Shown here: in pieces, positions 1-7,373 of the stretch
How the letters are laid out: every line of letters begins with the position of its first letter
Position numbering within the stretch: position 1 is the first letter of the stretch
From: an uncultured Bacteroidales bacterium
Lineage (GTDB): Bacteria > Bacteroidota > Bacteroidia > Bacteroidales > Paludibacteraceae
Length of the DNA stretch: 12,405 nucleotides
NCBI GenBank assembly: GCA_937910305.1
Contig: CALEPS010000008.1
Span: 1 to 12,405 of the forward strand
Reading direction: 5' to 3'
Notes under the pieces: generated by a model
The model's database searches: none
What the model was told of the DNA's origin: nothing
Seen by the model: the letters and a program-made list of their open reading frames with translations, nothing else
Translations under genes and position numbers: made by a program

Positions 1-1420
1 CACGGAGCGTCTCCCACCGGCCGTGCAGACCGGTCATTGCTGCGCAATGGGCGAAACCCTCCGCGATGGCTTCCCGACCCAAGGGCGTGAATTTCTCGTA
101 GTGTCGTAATGACGTAATTACATAATTACGTAATACCTGCAGTGCCACATATGCGGCCTGGAGGTTGAGGTCCTGGTAGATTCCTTTGAGATCGCATTCC
201 GGTGCCTCGCGAAGCCGGCGTGAACGCAGATACCCGCACTGGTCGGCAAACCAGATGCGGCAGCGGATCGTTTCGAGACCTTCTCCTAATATACCGCACT
301 CGCGCGCGCGATCGAGGAAGACATTCATCGTCTGCGGATGGGTCTCTCCTATGACGCAGGGGACACCGGGTTTGATAATTCCGGCTTTCTCCCGAGCTAT
401 CTGAGGCAGCGTAGAACCCAGAAACTCGGTGTGGTCCATACCTATGTTGGTAACGACAGACAGGATAGGCGTCAGTATGTTAGTGCTGTCCAGCCGTCCT
501 CCTAACCCTGTTTCCACCACCGCTACATCCACTTTCTCCTGCGCGAAATAGGCAAAAGCCATAGCGGTCATTGTCTCAAAGAAAGAAGGCTGTATCTCAT
601 CCAGAAAAGCCCTGTTCTGCTCTACAAAACGCACCACTTCTTCCTTTGGGATCGGCGTGCCGTTGATACGGATGCGTTCCGTGAGTGAGACGAGATGGGG
701 GCTTGTGTACAAACCCACTTTGAGTCCGGCAGCCTGTAGTGCTGCGGCGATAAGATGGGAAGTGGAGCCTTTGCCGTTTGTACCGGCTACATGTACTGCG
801 CGCAGCTGCTCATGTGGGTTGCCTAAATGCGCCATGAGACGGAGCATGTTGTCAAAACCCGGTTTGTAGGCTGCGGCACCTACGATATGAAACGGCGGAC
901 GCGAAGCATACAGGTACTCCTGGGCGCGGAGAAAAGACGAGGATATGTCGAAAAGCGGAGCGCCGGAGAGGAGTTGAATATTGTACGTTGAATATTGAGG
1001 CATTTCTTCCGGTTGGACCCCGTGGCGGGGATAGACGAAAATGCGGAAATGGGACAGGATATATTCGTATTCCTTCCACCGGTCAATGATCCGGTAGTTG
1101 TCTTCGCCGATGATGAGGGAGAACTCATGCTGCGGATAGGCTTTCTGTAGTTCCCGCAGGGTGTTGGCGGTGTATGAAGGACGGGGTAGGGAGAACTCGA
1201 AATCCGATGCTTTGAGCCCCGGAATGTCCTGCACCGCCTTGCGTACTCCCTCTAGCCGCTCCTGTTCGGGGGCGAGGGTATGCGCCTCTTTGAGAGGGTT
1301 GTTGGGCGAGACCATGAACCATATCTCGTCCAGATCGGTATGCCCGAGCACCCATTCTGCCAGCCCTGTATGCCCGAAATGCACGGGGTTGAAACTGCCT
1401 CCGTAAATACCTATTTTCAT
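1..1420 (-). CDS. nadD-folC: NadD-FolC fusion: nicotinate-nucleotide adenylyltransferase joined to folylpolyglutamate/dihydrofolate synthase (3' end outside window)
   Basis: One open frame of 473 visible codons starts at ATG 1420 and runs off the left edge with no stop; I read it codon by codon. Residues 1-165 are NadD, which adenylates nicotinate mononucleotide to make NaAD. They carry the nucleotidyltransferase motif GGSFNPVHFGH (7-17), SPNNPLK (38-44) and the late motif ISSSFLR (159-165). From about residue 166 the protein is FolC, which adds glutamate to folates: an EYLY...GAAAYK start (168-186), P-loop GTNGKGS (213-219), ETGLGGRLDSTN (303-314), His330 in NIGMDHTEF, Lys345 in EKAGIIKPG and TGLHGRWE (463-470). 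Roughly the last quarter of FolC lies outside. The final 20-25 NadD residues usual after ISSTFIR are missing. The start overlaps the dnaE stop as ATGA, so translation is probably coupled. Both domain identities are strong. That they form one protein is seen directly, but functional consequences are inferred. Confidence 0.88.
   Translation of the reverse strand, partial: MKIGIYGGSFNPVHFGHTGLAEWVLGHTDLDEIWFMVSPNNPLKEAHTLAPEQERLEGVRKAVQDIPGLKASDFEFSLPRPSYTANTLRELQKAYPQHEFSLIIGEDNYRIIDRWKEYEYILSHFRIFVYPRHGVQPEEMPQYSTYNIQLLSGAPLFDISSSFLRAQEYLYASRPPFHIVGAAAYKPGFDNMLRLMAHLGNPHEQLRAVHVAGTNGKGSTSHLIAAALQAAGLKVGLYTSPHLVSLTERIRINGTPIPKEEVVRFVEQNRAFLDEIQPSFFETMTAMAFAYFAQEKVDVAVVETGLGGRLDSTNILTPILSVVTNIGMDHTEFLGSTLPQIAREKAGIIKPGVPCVIGETHPQTMNVFLDRARECGILGEGLETIRCRIWFADQCGYLRSRRLREAPECDLKGIYQDLNLQAAYVALQVLRNYVITSLRHYEKFTPLGREAIAEGFAHCAAMTGLHGRWETLR
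95..134. repeat. Degenerate 8-bp tandem array inside the FolC region
   Basis: Read on the minus strand from 134 to 95 there are five consecutive 8-bp units of the form ATTACGTA, ATTATGTA, ATTACGTC, ATTACGAC and ACTACGAG. The array contains a 9-bp inverted repeat (112-120 against 123-131, 2-nt gap). It is in frame and encodes part of VLRNYVITSLRHYE (about residues 427-440). This is the variable stretch between the helix after LQAAYVAL and the EGFAH...TGLHGRW motif of FolC, where family members are usually shorter. Confidence 0.7.
971..998. repeat. Degenerate 7-bp tandem array inside the NadD region
   Basis: Four 7-bp units alternate between a GTTGA-ending type (971-977, 985-991) and an ATATTGW type (978-984, 992-998). 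This gives a near-perfect 14-bp direct repeat whose core, GTTGAATATTG, occurs at 973-983 and 987-997. It encodes roughly PQYSTYNIQLL (residues 141-151), the poorly conserved segment before the ISSSFLR motif. It is short, so chance is harder to exclude here than for the other arrays. Confidence 0.55.
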
Positions 1421-4400
1421 TGGTTGCTGACTACTTTAAAATCCAAAATCCCATCTTGTCTTCGTCTGGAGAGCCATCGGTAGAAACCCGGTGTGACATG
1501 TATGGCATGGTCTCGGCTGGTGAGCGCTACCGTCTGGCGGTTGGTAGGGTTATAGACCGATATATGCAGCCGTCCGTGTCCCTTGGAGGAACGTACCTGC
1601 TCCGCCAGTTCGTCGGCTACTTCTCGCGTCAGCCTGTTCAGCGGGAGAGTAATGTTTATGCCCTCGGTGCGCTTCTCCTGAGCCTCGTTCAGCATCTCTA
1701 CTTTCTGCACCATAAACTCATATTCGGCATTCTCCTCCGGCTGCTCCTTGAACCACCGCTGTCCGGCTCCTTTCTGCTGGATGACGCCGGTAATGAGGAC
1801 ATACAGATCCTTCAGCATCATGTGGGCAAACTGGGAGTAGGCGGAACCGAAGAGCGTAATGGTATAGCTGCCGGAATAGTCCTCTATTGTATATCTGCCG
1901 TAGGGGTTTCCTTTCTGGCTGATGCGCTGTTCGGCTTCGGTAACGATACCTCCGAAGAGGCTGATCTGGTTCTTGTGCGCCGCGATAAACTCGGACGGCA
2001 ACACCGGTCTATCTTCTTCGGGTGCAGCGGGTTGTACGGGCTTCTGTGCCACTACTACCGGCACCTCGTCCTCTTCGTTTTCCGGAGCACCGTAGTCGAG
2101 TGTCTCTTCCTGCGGCAGGTCCTCCTTGGGGGTCATCTCCGCAATGGCAGCCCGTATGTGGTATTCGGCGTCTGCACGCGCATCCGCACGGCGCCATATA
2201 TCGAAAAGCGACAACTCATGCGCGGTGAGGTTGCATAGTTCCCGAACCTCGTATTCGTACTCGTCCAACGGGTGGGCGGAGAGATAGATACCGATCAGTT
2301 CCTTCTCTTTGTTGAGCCGCTCGATCGTGTTCCACCGCGGTACTTGCGGCAGATCGGGGTGTTTCACCTCCACCGCGATGTCGAAATCGTCGAAGAGCGA
2401 GTTGGCATTGGAGGCTTGGTCAGCCTGCCATTTGTTGCCGTAGTTCATCAGCAGTTCCAGCCCTGTGTCGCCATACTCGTCCGTGCCGAAGAACTGTTCG
2501 CGGTAGATGTCTTCGAAGCACTCGAAAGCACCCGCTTTGGCGAGGTTCTCGATCGTCTTCTTGTTGCATGATTGCAGATTGACACGCTCCAGAAAATCAA
2601 ATATTCCGGTGTATTTGCCGTGTGCCTCTCGTTCGCGTATGATAGCCTCCGCCGCTCCTTCTCCTACGCCCTTGATGCCTCCCAAACCGAACCGGATGGC
2701 GCCGTCTTTGTTTACTGTGAAGGACAGTTCGGATTCGTTGACATCGGGTTCGAGCACGCTCAGTCCCAAAGCCTTGCATTCGTCCATCAGTTTGGTCACC
2801 TCCTTGATATCGTCCTTGTGGACGGTGAGGTTGGCTGCCAGGAACTCAGCGGGGTAATGGGCTTTGAGATAGCCGGTCTGGTAGGCTACCCATGAATAGC
2901 ATGCCGCGTGCGATTTGTTAAACGCATAAGAAGCGAATTTCTCCCATTTCTCCCATATCTGATTCAGTATCTTGGGGTCGTGTCCGTTCGCCTTGCCGCC
3001 TTCCATGAATTTGTCCTTGAGCGAAGCCAGTACGGCTAACTGTTTCTTACCCATCGCCTTACGCAGTTTGTCGCTCTCGCCGCGGGTGAAGTTAGCCAGC
3101 AGGCGGCTCAGAAGCATGACTTGCTCTTGATAGACGGTTACGCCGTAGGTGTCCTTGAGGTATTTCTCCATGACGGGCAGATCGTAGGTGACAGGCTCCA
3201 GACCCTGCTTGCGACGGATGAACTGGGGAATATAATCCATCGGTCCCGGACGATAGAGGGCGTTCATGGCGATGAGGTCCCCGATGACAGTAGGTTTTAG
3301 TTCGCGGAGGTATTTCTGCATGCCTCCTGACTCAAACTGGAAGACCGCTACCGTGCGCCCTTCCTGGAACAGTTTGTAGGTCTCTGCATCGTCAATAGGA
3401 ATATGATCGATATCGATGTCAATGCCGCGGGCTTTCTTGATGTTCCGCAGACATTCTTTGATGATAGTCAGGGTGATGAGCCCGAGGAAGTCCATCTTGA
3501 TCAGACCGACCGACTCCACTACATGGCCGTCGTATTCGGTTACCAGCACACGCCGTTTGCTGGCTTTGTCCTCTACCGAACTAAGCGGGGCGAAATTGGT
3601 CAGATCGTCCGCTCCGATAATAACACCGCAAGCGTGTACACCTACCTGGCGGATCGTTCCTTCCAGCCGTGCCGCATACTCGAGCGTAGAGCGGATATTG
3701 GGGTCTCCGTATTTGTATTCGTGCTCCAGCTCGTCCACTAACTCATAGCACGAACGGAGGTTCACCTTGGGCTTCTTGGCTCCTTTGGGCAGTTTGCTCA
3801 TGACCGAATCCGGGAACTCGCGGTCGGGGATTAGCGCTTTCAGTTCGTTCACCTTGGGTAAGGGTACTTGCTGCACGCGCCCCATGTCGGCAAGGGCGGA
3901 TTTGGTAGCCAGTTTGCCGTAGGTGACGATATGTGCGACATGTGTCTCGCCGTACTTGCGGCTGACATAATCCAGCACTTTGCCGCGGCCGCAATCCTCA
4001 AAATCGGTATCTATATCAGGGAGGGAAATACGGTCGGGGTTCAGGAAACGCTCGAACAGCAAGTCGTATTTAAGCGGGTCCAGATCGGTGATCCGCAGGC
4101 AGTAGGCTACTACCGAACCGGCAGCAGAACCACGTCCCGGACCGACTGACACGTCCAGCTCTTCACGGGCGGCGCGGATGAAATCCATGACGATAAGGAA
4201 ATAACCCGGGAACCCCATTTTGATAATGGTATTCAGCTCAAACTCGATACGCTCTTTCAACTCCTCGTCGTTCTCCAGCCGCTCTTCTCCATACCGGGTT
4301 CTGGCGCCCTCCATAGTGAGGTGGCGCAGGTATGCGGATTCGAACGCCAGACGGTCAGGATAGTCTTCCTCCTTGCCGAATGAAGCGGGGATGTCGAATT

Positions 4401-5418
4401 TGGGCATGATAGCTCCATGGTCGATATCGTATATCTCCACCTTGTCTGCAATCTCCTGGGTGTTCTCCAGCGCCTCGGGTATGTCGGAGAAGATAGCAGC
4501 CATCTCTTCGGGCGTCTTGATCCATTCCTGTTTGGTGTAGTGCATGCGGTTGGCGTCGTTGACAAAGTGGTTGGTGCTCAAACATATCAGCCGGTCATGC
4601 GCTTCGGCGTCCTCTTCGTTGACAAAGTGCGAGTCATTGGTGGCAATGACCTTAATATCGTACTTTCGCGCGAGCGCGATAAGGAAGGGATTCACTTGTT
4701 TCTGCCGCTCATACACCTCCTGGTCGCCGTCGGGCTTCTGCGTCTCATGCCGCTGGAGTTCGATGTAGTAGTCTTCGCCAAAGAGATCTTTGAACCATTT
4801 GACCGTCTCCTCCGCCTCCTTGAAAACGCCTTGCTCCACCATCTCTTCTGCGCTCAACTCTTCTTTCGCCGGGGTGAATTGGGCGAGGCCTGACAGGATC
4901 TTCTGCGGCACTTCGCCGCCGAGGCAGGCGGACGAACAGATGATTCCTTCGTGGTATTTCTCCAGCAGCTCGCGGTCGATACGCGGGGTGTAGTAATAAG
5001 CGTCGGACATGTATCCCTGCGAGACGATGCGGCAGAGGTTGTGATAGCCGGTCATGTTCTTCGCCAGCAGGATGAGGTGCCATCCGGAACGGTCTATATA
5101 ATAGGACCGTCCCTCGCCGTTCATGGCTTTGTCGTCGCCGCGCGAGTGGCGTCCGCGCCGTGCGCAATAGACCTCGCAGCCCACAATCGGCTTGAAAGGC
5201 TCGAACGGCGTGCCTTGCTCTTCGGCGGCGGCTTTGCGTTTCTTGTTAAGCCCTTTGGTGTAGTCCAGCAACTCCTTAATACCGTACATGTTACCGTGGT
5301 CGGTAAGCGCTACAGCATTCATGCCGGAGGCGATACATTTGTCCACGATCTCTTCTACCTTGGATAGTCCGTCCAGTAACGAGTAGTGGGAGTGAACATG
5401 CAAATGTGTGAAACTCAT
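1417..5418 (-). CDS. dnaE: DNA polymerase III subunit alpha
   Basis: This is the replicative C-family polymerase (1333 residues), the chromosomal DNA synthesis subunit working with the beta clamp. An N-terminal PHP domain begins HLHVHSHYSLLDG (5-17), with TDHGNMYG (39-46), GCEVYC (80-85) and NDSH (261-264). The metal-ligand pattern looks largely kept, unlike the degenerate E. coli PHP. The polymerase core has GPGRGSAAGS (426-435), the catalytic aspartates in PDIDTDF (Asp468, Asp470) and a third acidic residue in KMDFLGL (Asp643). A helix-hairpin-helix follows (GLGGIKGVGEGAAEAI, 911-926). QASNANSLFDDF (1001-1012) may be the internal clamp-binding motif. An OB fold starts near QISLFGGIVTEAEQRI (1151). 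It is longer than E. coli DnaE (about 1160), partly from an acidic, Pro-rich linker at about 1095-1145. An AAAAGGAA sequence precedes the start. Its ATG overlaps the upstream stop as ATGA, and its own stop overlaps the nadD-folC start the same way. Confidence 0.97.
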   Translation of the reverse strand: MSFTHLHVHSHYSLLDGLSKVEEIVDKCIASGMNAVALTDHGNMYGIKELLDYTKGLNKKRKAAAEEQGTPFEPFKPIVGCEVYCARRGRHSRGDDKAMNGEGRSYYIDRSGWHLILLAKNMTGYHNLCRIVSQGYMSDAYYYTPRIDRELLEKYHEGIICSSACLGGEVPQKILSGLAQFTPAKEELSAEEMVEQGVFKEAEETVKWFKDLFGEDYYIELQRHETQKPDGDQEVYERQKQVNPFLIALARKYDIKVIATNDSHFVNEEDAEAHDRLICLSTNHFVNDANRMHYTKQEWIKTPEEMAAIFSDIPEALENTQEIADKVEIYDIDHGAIMPKFDIPASFGKEEDYPDRLAFESAYLRHLTMEGARTRYGEERLENDEELKERIEFELNTIIKMGFPGYFLIVMDFIRAAREELDVSVGPGRGSAAGSVVAYCLRITDLDPLKYDLLFERFLNPDRISLPDIDTDFEDCGRGKVLDYVSRKYGETHVAHIVTYGKLATKSALADMGRVQQVPLPKVNELKALIPDREFPDSVMSKLPKGAKKPKVNLRSCYELVDELEHEYKYGDPNIRSTLEYAARLEGTIRQVGVHACGVIIGADDLTNFAPLSSVEDKASKRRVLVTEYDGHVVESVGLIKMDFLGLITLTIIKECLRNIKKARGIDIDIDHIPIDDAETYKLFQEGRTVAVFQFESGGMQKYLRELKPTVIGDLIAMNALYRPGPMDYIPQFIRRKQGLEPVTYDLPVMEKYLKDTYGVTVYQEQVMLLSRLLANFTRGESDKLRKAMGKKQLAVLASLKDKFMEGGKANGHDPKILNQIWEKWEKFASYAFNKSHAACYSWVAYQTGYLKAHYPAEFLAANLTVHKDDIKEVTKLMDECKALGLSVLEPDVNESELSFTVNKDGAIRFGLGGIKGVGEGAAEAIIREREAHGKYTGIFDFLERVNLQSCNKKTIENLAKAGAFECFEDIYREQFFGTDEYGDTGLELLMNYGNKWQADQASNANSLFDDFDIAVEVKHPDLPQVPRWNTIERLNKEKELIGIYLSAHPLDEYEYEVRELCNLTAHELSLFDIWRRADARADAEYHIRAAIAEMTPKEDLPQEETLDYGAPENEEDEVPVVVAQKPVQPAAPEEDRPVLPSEFIAAHKNQISLFGGIVTEAEQRISQKGNPYGRYTIEDYSGSYTITLFGSAYSQFAHMMLKDLYVLITGVIQQKGAGQRWFKEQPEENAEYEFMVQKVEMLNEAQEKRTEGINITLPLNRLTREVADELAEQVRSSKGHGRLHISVYNPTNRQTVALTSRDHAIHVTPGFYRWLSRRRQDGILDFKVVSNQ

Positions 5419-6812
5419 TTCCTTTTCAGTTTAGCAGGTGCGTTTGATTTAGGGTATGTGATAGGTGTAGTGCCTTCCAGATGGATGCTTGCTCCGTTGA
5501 GGGCTTGTCCCGAGAGGCTCCAACCCTTGTCGGTCACGGTCATGCTGCCGCTCGTAATGAGCCATTGCGCAGCAGGATTCAGATAGCCCTCGTTAAAATA
5601 TGCCTTGTCGGTAAAATAGAAGATAGATCCGTCTATCAGCTGCTGTTCATTGTCGCGATAGCCGGCATAGACCGTACCCACCTCTCCTGAGGCGTTTATT
5701 TCATAGGTCCCGGCAGGGATCGTCGTCTCGCTGGCTGAGGTGACAAGATAGAGATAGGCGAACGGAACACATGCCGCGCCGGAGACAGTGATGTTGGCGG
5801 TTGCGTCGTATGTCATCAGTGTCCAGAGACGCAGATCGCCCTCCGCCTCCGAGTATGCCTGCGTGGTGGTGAGGGTCTCATGTTTGTTGCCCGATAGATC
5901 GCCGGGGCCTGAGACGGCATCCGGCTCCGGGTAGTAATCCGGCACGGATACAGGGGTGATACCTCCGTGCAGAATGTCCGCTCCGCCTTGCGTGCCGCTG
6001 ACAACCGGCTTCTGCTCTGCCTGCACTATCGGCTGGAAAGCCTCGCTGATAAAGGCTACCACCATGCAGTTCTCCGGGACCCATTTCTCGTCCAGCGTCA
6101 GGGTAAAGATATCCGAATACTTGCCATCAATGATGAGCATGTCGTCGCCTTTTGCCGCAGAGAGAAAGGCGCGGACGGCATTGGTATGGCGGAACTCCTT
6201 CCATCCCTCGAAGGTCTTGTAGTAGTCTGCCTGGGTGTCTATCATACCCGATTCTTTCACGAGCACGGTTAGTTTCAGCTCCGGATGCTCTTCCTTGAGG
6301 ATTCTGCCCGAGAGACGGACTGTCAGTTCGCGGGTGGCAGGGTCGTATTCGTTATTGATGAGGATGGATGCGTAGGTCTCTTTCTCGAACTGGGAGGCAT
6401 TTGTCGTCAGGAAGTATGCGGGATGGAAGACCACAGCGCTTTGACTCCTGCCGTTTTCATCCTTGTATTGCGTAGCTGCGCGGTTGACAGTCACGTTGGG
6501 GGCTCCGCTTACCTTCAGCGCCGAAGTGATCGTGTTGCTCCCCTTCACCGAGAAATGGTCGGGACTGTAGCCGTAGTGGTGCAGCACCAGAACATAGTTG
6601 GTGTCATTACCGACGAACTCATGGATGCAATCCATTCCGTAGGGACAATAGCCGCATCCTTGACCCGTAAACTCCTCGATCAGGTGCTTCTTGGGGAAAG
6701 AAGTAGGGATTGTTTCCTCCTGCGGGGTTTCTTTGTCCGGAGTGTTCGGCTCGCAGGCCGCAAAAAACAACAGAGTAACCAAGTACAATGTACTGAAAAG
6801 AATCTTTTTCAT
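5415..6812 (-). CDS. Omp28-type outer-membrane lipoprotein with thioredoxin-like CGYC motif
   Basis: This is a 465-residue exported lipoprotein. The signal peptide ends in lipobox FAAC with the lipidated Cys20, followed by a Pro/Glu/Thr-rich tether (21-40). Residues 41-280 match the Omp28-related family of Bacteroidota. The features are LIEEFTGQGCGYCPYG with a C53-x-x-C56 thioredoxin-type pair, GAPNVTVNR (candidate cis-Pro105 next to the redox site), and a beta-rich remainder. From about 305 to 455 a second beta-rich domain (GTYEINASGEVGTVYAGY and following) resembles a domain often attached to such surface lipoproteins. The C-terminus is basic (KLKRK). The start is 33 nt after the previous gene's stop, across a 7-bp repeat array, with no clear Shine-Dalgarno site. 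The stop overlaps the dnaE start. The role is inferred to be thiol/disulfide chemistry or scaffolding at the outer membrane; the substrate is unknown. Confidence 0.85.
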   Translation of the reverse strand: MKKILFSTLYLVTLLFFAACEPNTPDKETPQEETIPTSFPKKHLIEEFTGQGCGYCPYGMDCIHEFVGNDTNYVLVLHHYGYSPDHFSVKGSNTITSALKVSGAPNVTVNRAATQYKDENGRSQSAVVFHPAYFLTTNASQFEKETYASILINNEYDPATRELTVRLSGRILKEEHPELKLTVLVKESGMIDTQADYYKTFEGWKEFRHTNAVRAFLSAAKGDDMLIIDGKYSDIFTLTLDEKWVPENCMVVAFISEAFQPIVQAEQKPVVSGTQGGADILHGGITPVSVPDYYPEPDAVSGPGDLSGNKHETLTTTQAYSEAEGDLRLWTLMTYDATANITVSGAACVPFAYLYLVTSASETTIPAGTYEINASGEVGTVYAGYRDNEQQLIDGSIFYFTDKAYFNEGYLNPAAQWLITSGSMTVTDKGWSLSGQALNGASIHLEGTTPITYPKSNAPAKLKRK

Positions 6813-6819
6813 ATAATTA

Positions 6820-6861
6820 ACAATTTACAAATCACAAACCACAAATTACAAATGATAAACC
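6820..6861. repeat. 7-bp tandem array across a gene 3' end and intergenic gap
   Basis: Six consecutive 7-bp units of plus-strand form ACAAANN (variants ACAATTT, ACAAATC, ACAAACC, ACAAATT, ACAAATG, ATAAACC) with no interruption. On the transcribed minus strand TTTG recurs about every 7 nt. The array supplies the stop codon (6846-6848) and the last few codons of the 175-residue secreted protein. It fills nearly the whole gap before the next start at 6812. Confidence 0.85.
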
Positions 6862-7373
6862 TTGTTATCTTTGACGATATAGAGGATGCCGTCTCGGAGG
6901 ATTTTGGTGGTCTTGGTCTCCTCCCGGACGCTCTCCAGTGCCTGTGCTCCGAAGCTGTAACGGACGGTGAGTTTTCTGGACTGCGTTCCTTCGGAGAAAA
7001 GATAGGTTATTTCGGTCTCCGAACCGGAAGCGGGCATATAGTGGATATACCAATTAGCCATGCCGCCCGGGGTGAACTGCAGAGTCTCTTCTTGCTCTTT
7101 GTTGCCTCCGGTGCATTTGTCTGCGCAGCAGAACTCATCCGTTAGGCCTGTCTCGGAACGGGTGATGGAAACACTCAGCGTACCGTTGCAAATCAGACTT
7201 CCGTTTATACCCATCACCATCTCGCCCGTCAGAGGGTCCTCTTCCGCCTCCGTGAGCGTGATATCCATTCCTTCTTCAGGTATGTTGCCATAGCCGGTCA
7301 CTGTTACAGTGAGCGCATGGATGTTAGTGACTGACAAAAGACACAGGAGTGTCAGAATACAATTTCTTTTCAT
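6846..7373 (-). CDS. Secreted beta-sandwich protein with clustered cysteines and a type IX-like C-terminal tail
   Basis: I chose ATG 7373 (175 residues) because it opens a clean signal peptide, MKRNCILTLLCLLSVTNIHA, cleaved about residue 20; an upstream in-frame ATG at 7418 would only prepend a polar leader. The mature part looks like an all-beta domain: a GSLICNGTLSVSITR strand pair, a cysteine cluster FCCADKC (81-87) plus Cys62, then TPGGMANWYIHYMPASGSE and ITYLF...LTVRYSF. The same layout accompanies Omp28-type and type IX-secreted proteins in Bacteroidota. The tail TTKILRDGILYIVKDNKVYHL resembles the short conserved C-terminal module (RDG-L-I...G-Y-x-x-x-G) of exported Bacteroidales proteins, but stops at the Tyr, where a 7-bp repeat array supplies the stop. 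It overlaps the previous gene by 50 nt. No enzymatic function can be assigned. Confidence 0.7.
   Translation of the reverse strand: MKRNCILTLLCLLSVTNIHALTVTVTGYGNIPEEGMDITLTEAEEDPLTGEMVMGINGSLICNGTLSVSITRSETGLTDEFCCADKCTGGNKEQEETLQFTPGGMANWYIHYMPASGSETEITYLFSEGTQSRKLTVRYSFGAQALESVREETKTTKILRDGILYIVKDNKVYHL

Noticed and set aside
880..1128. Separate internal start for folC near the junction
   Set aside because: The ATG inside the CTGTATGC context near 908 is out of frame with FolC; in-frame ATGs (Met140 and Met192) lie either inside NadD motifs or past the start of the FolC fold, with no clear ribosome binding site.
1420..2238. Plus-strand open frame of 272 codons opposite dnaE
   Set aside because: It lies antisense to the conserved C-terminal part of DnaE and shows no recognisable motif or start signal; explained by codon bias of the true gene.
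6285..7145. Plus-strand open frame of 286 codons
   Set aside because: Antisense to two signal-peptide-bearing genes and translated across the 7-bp array; no recognisable domain.
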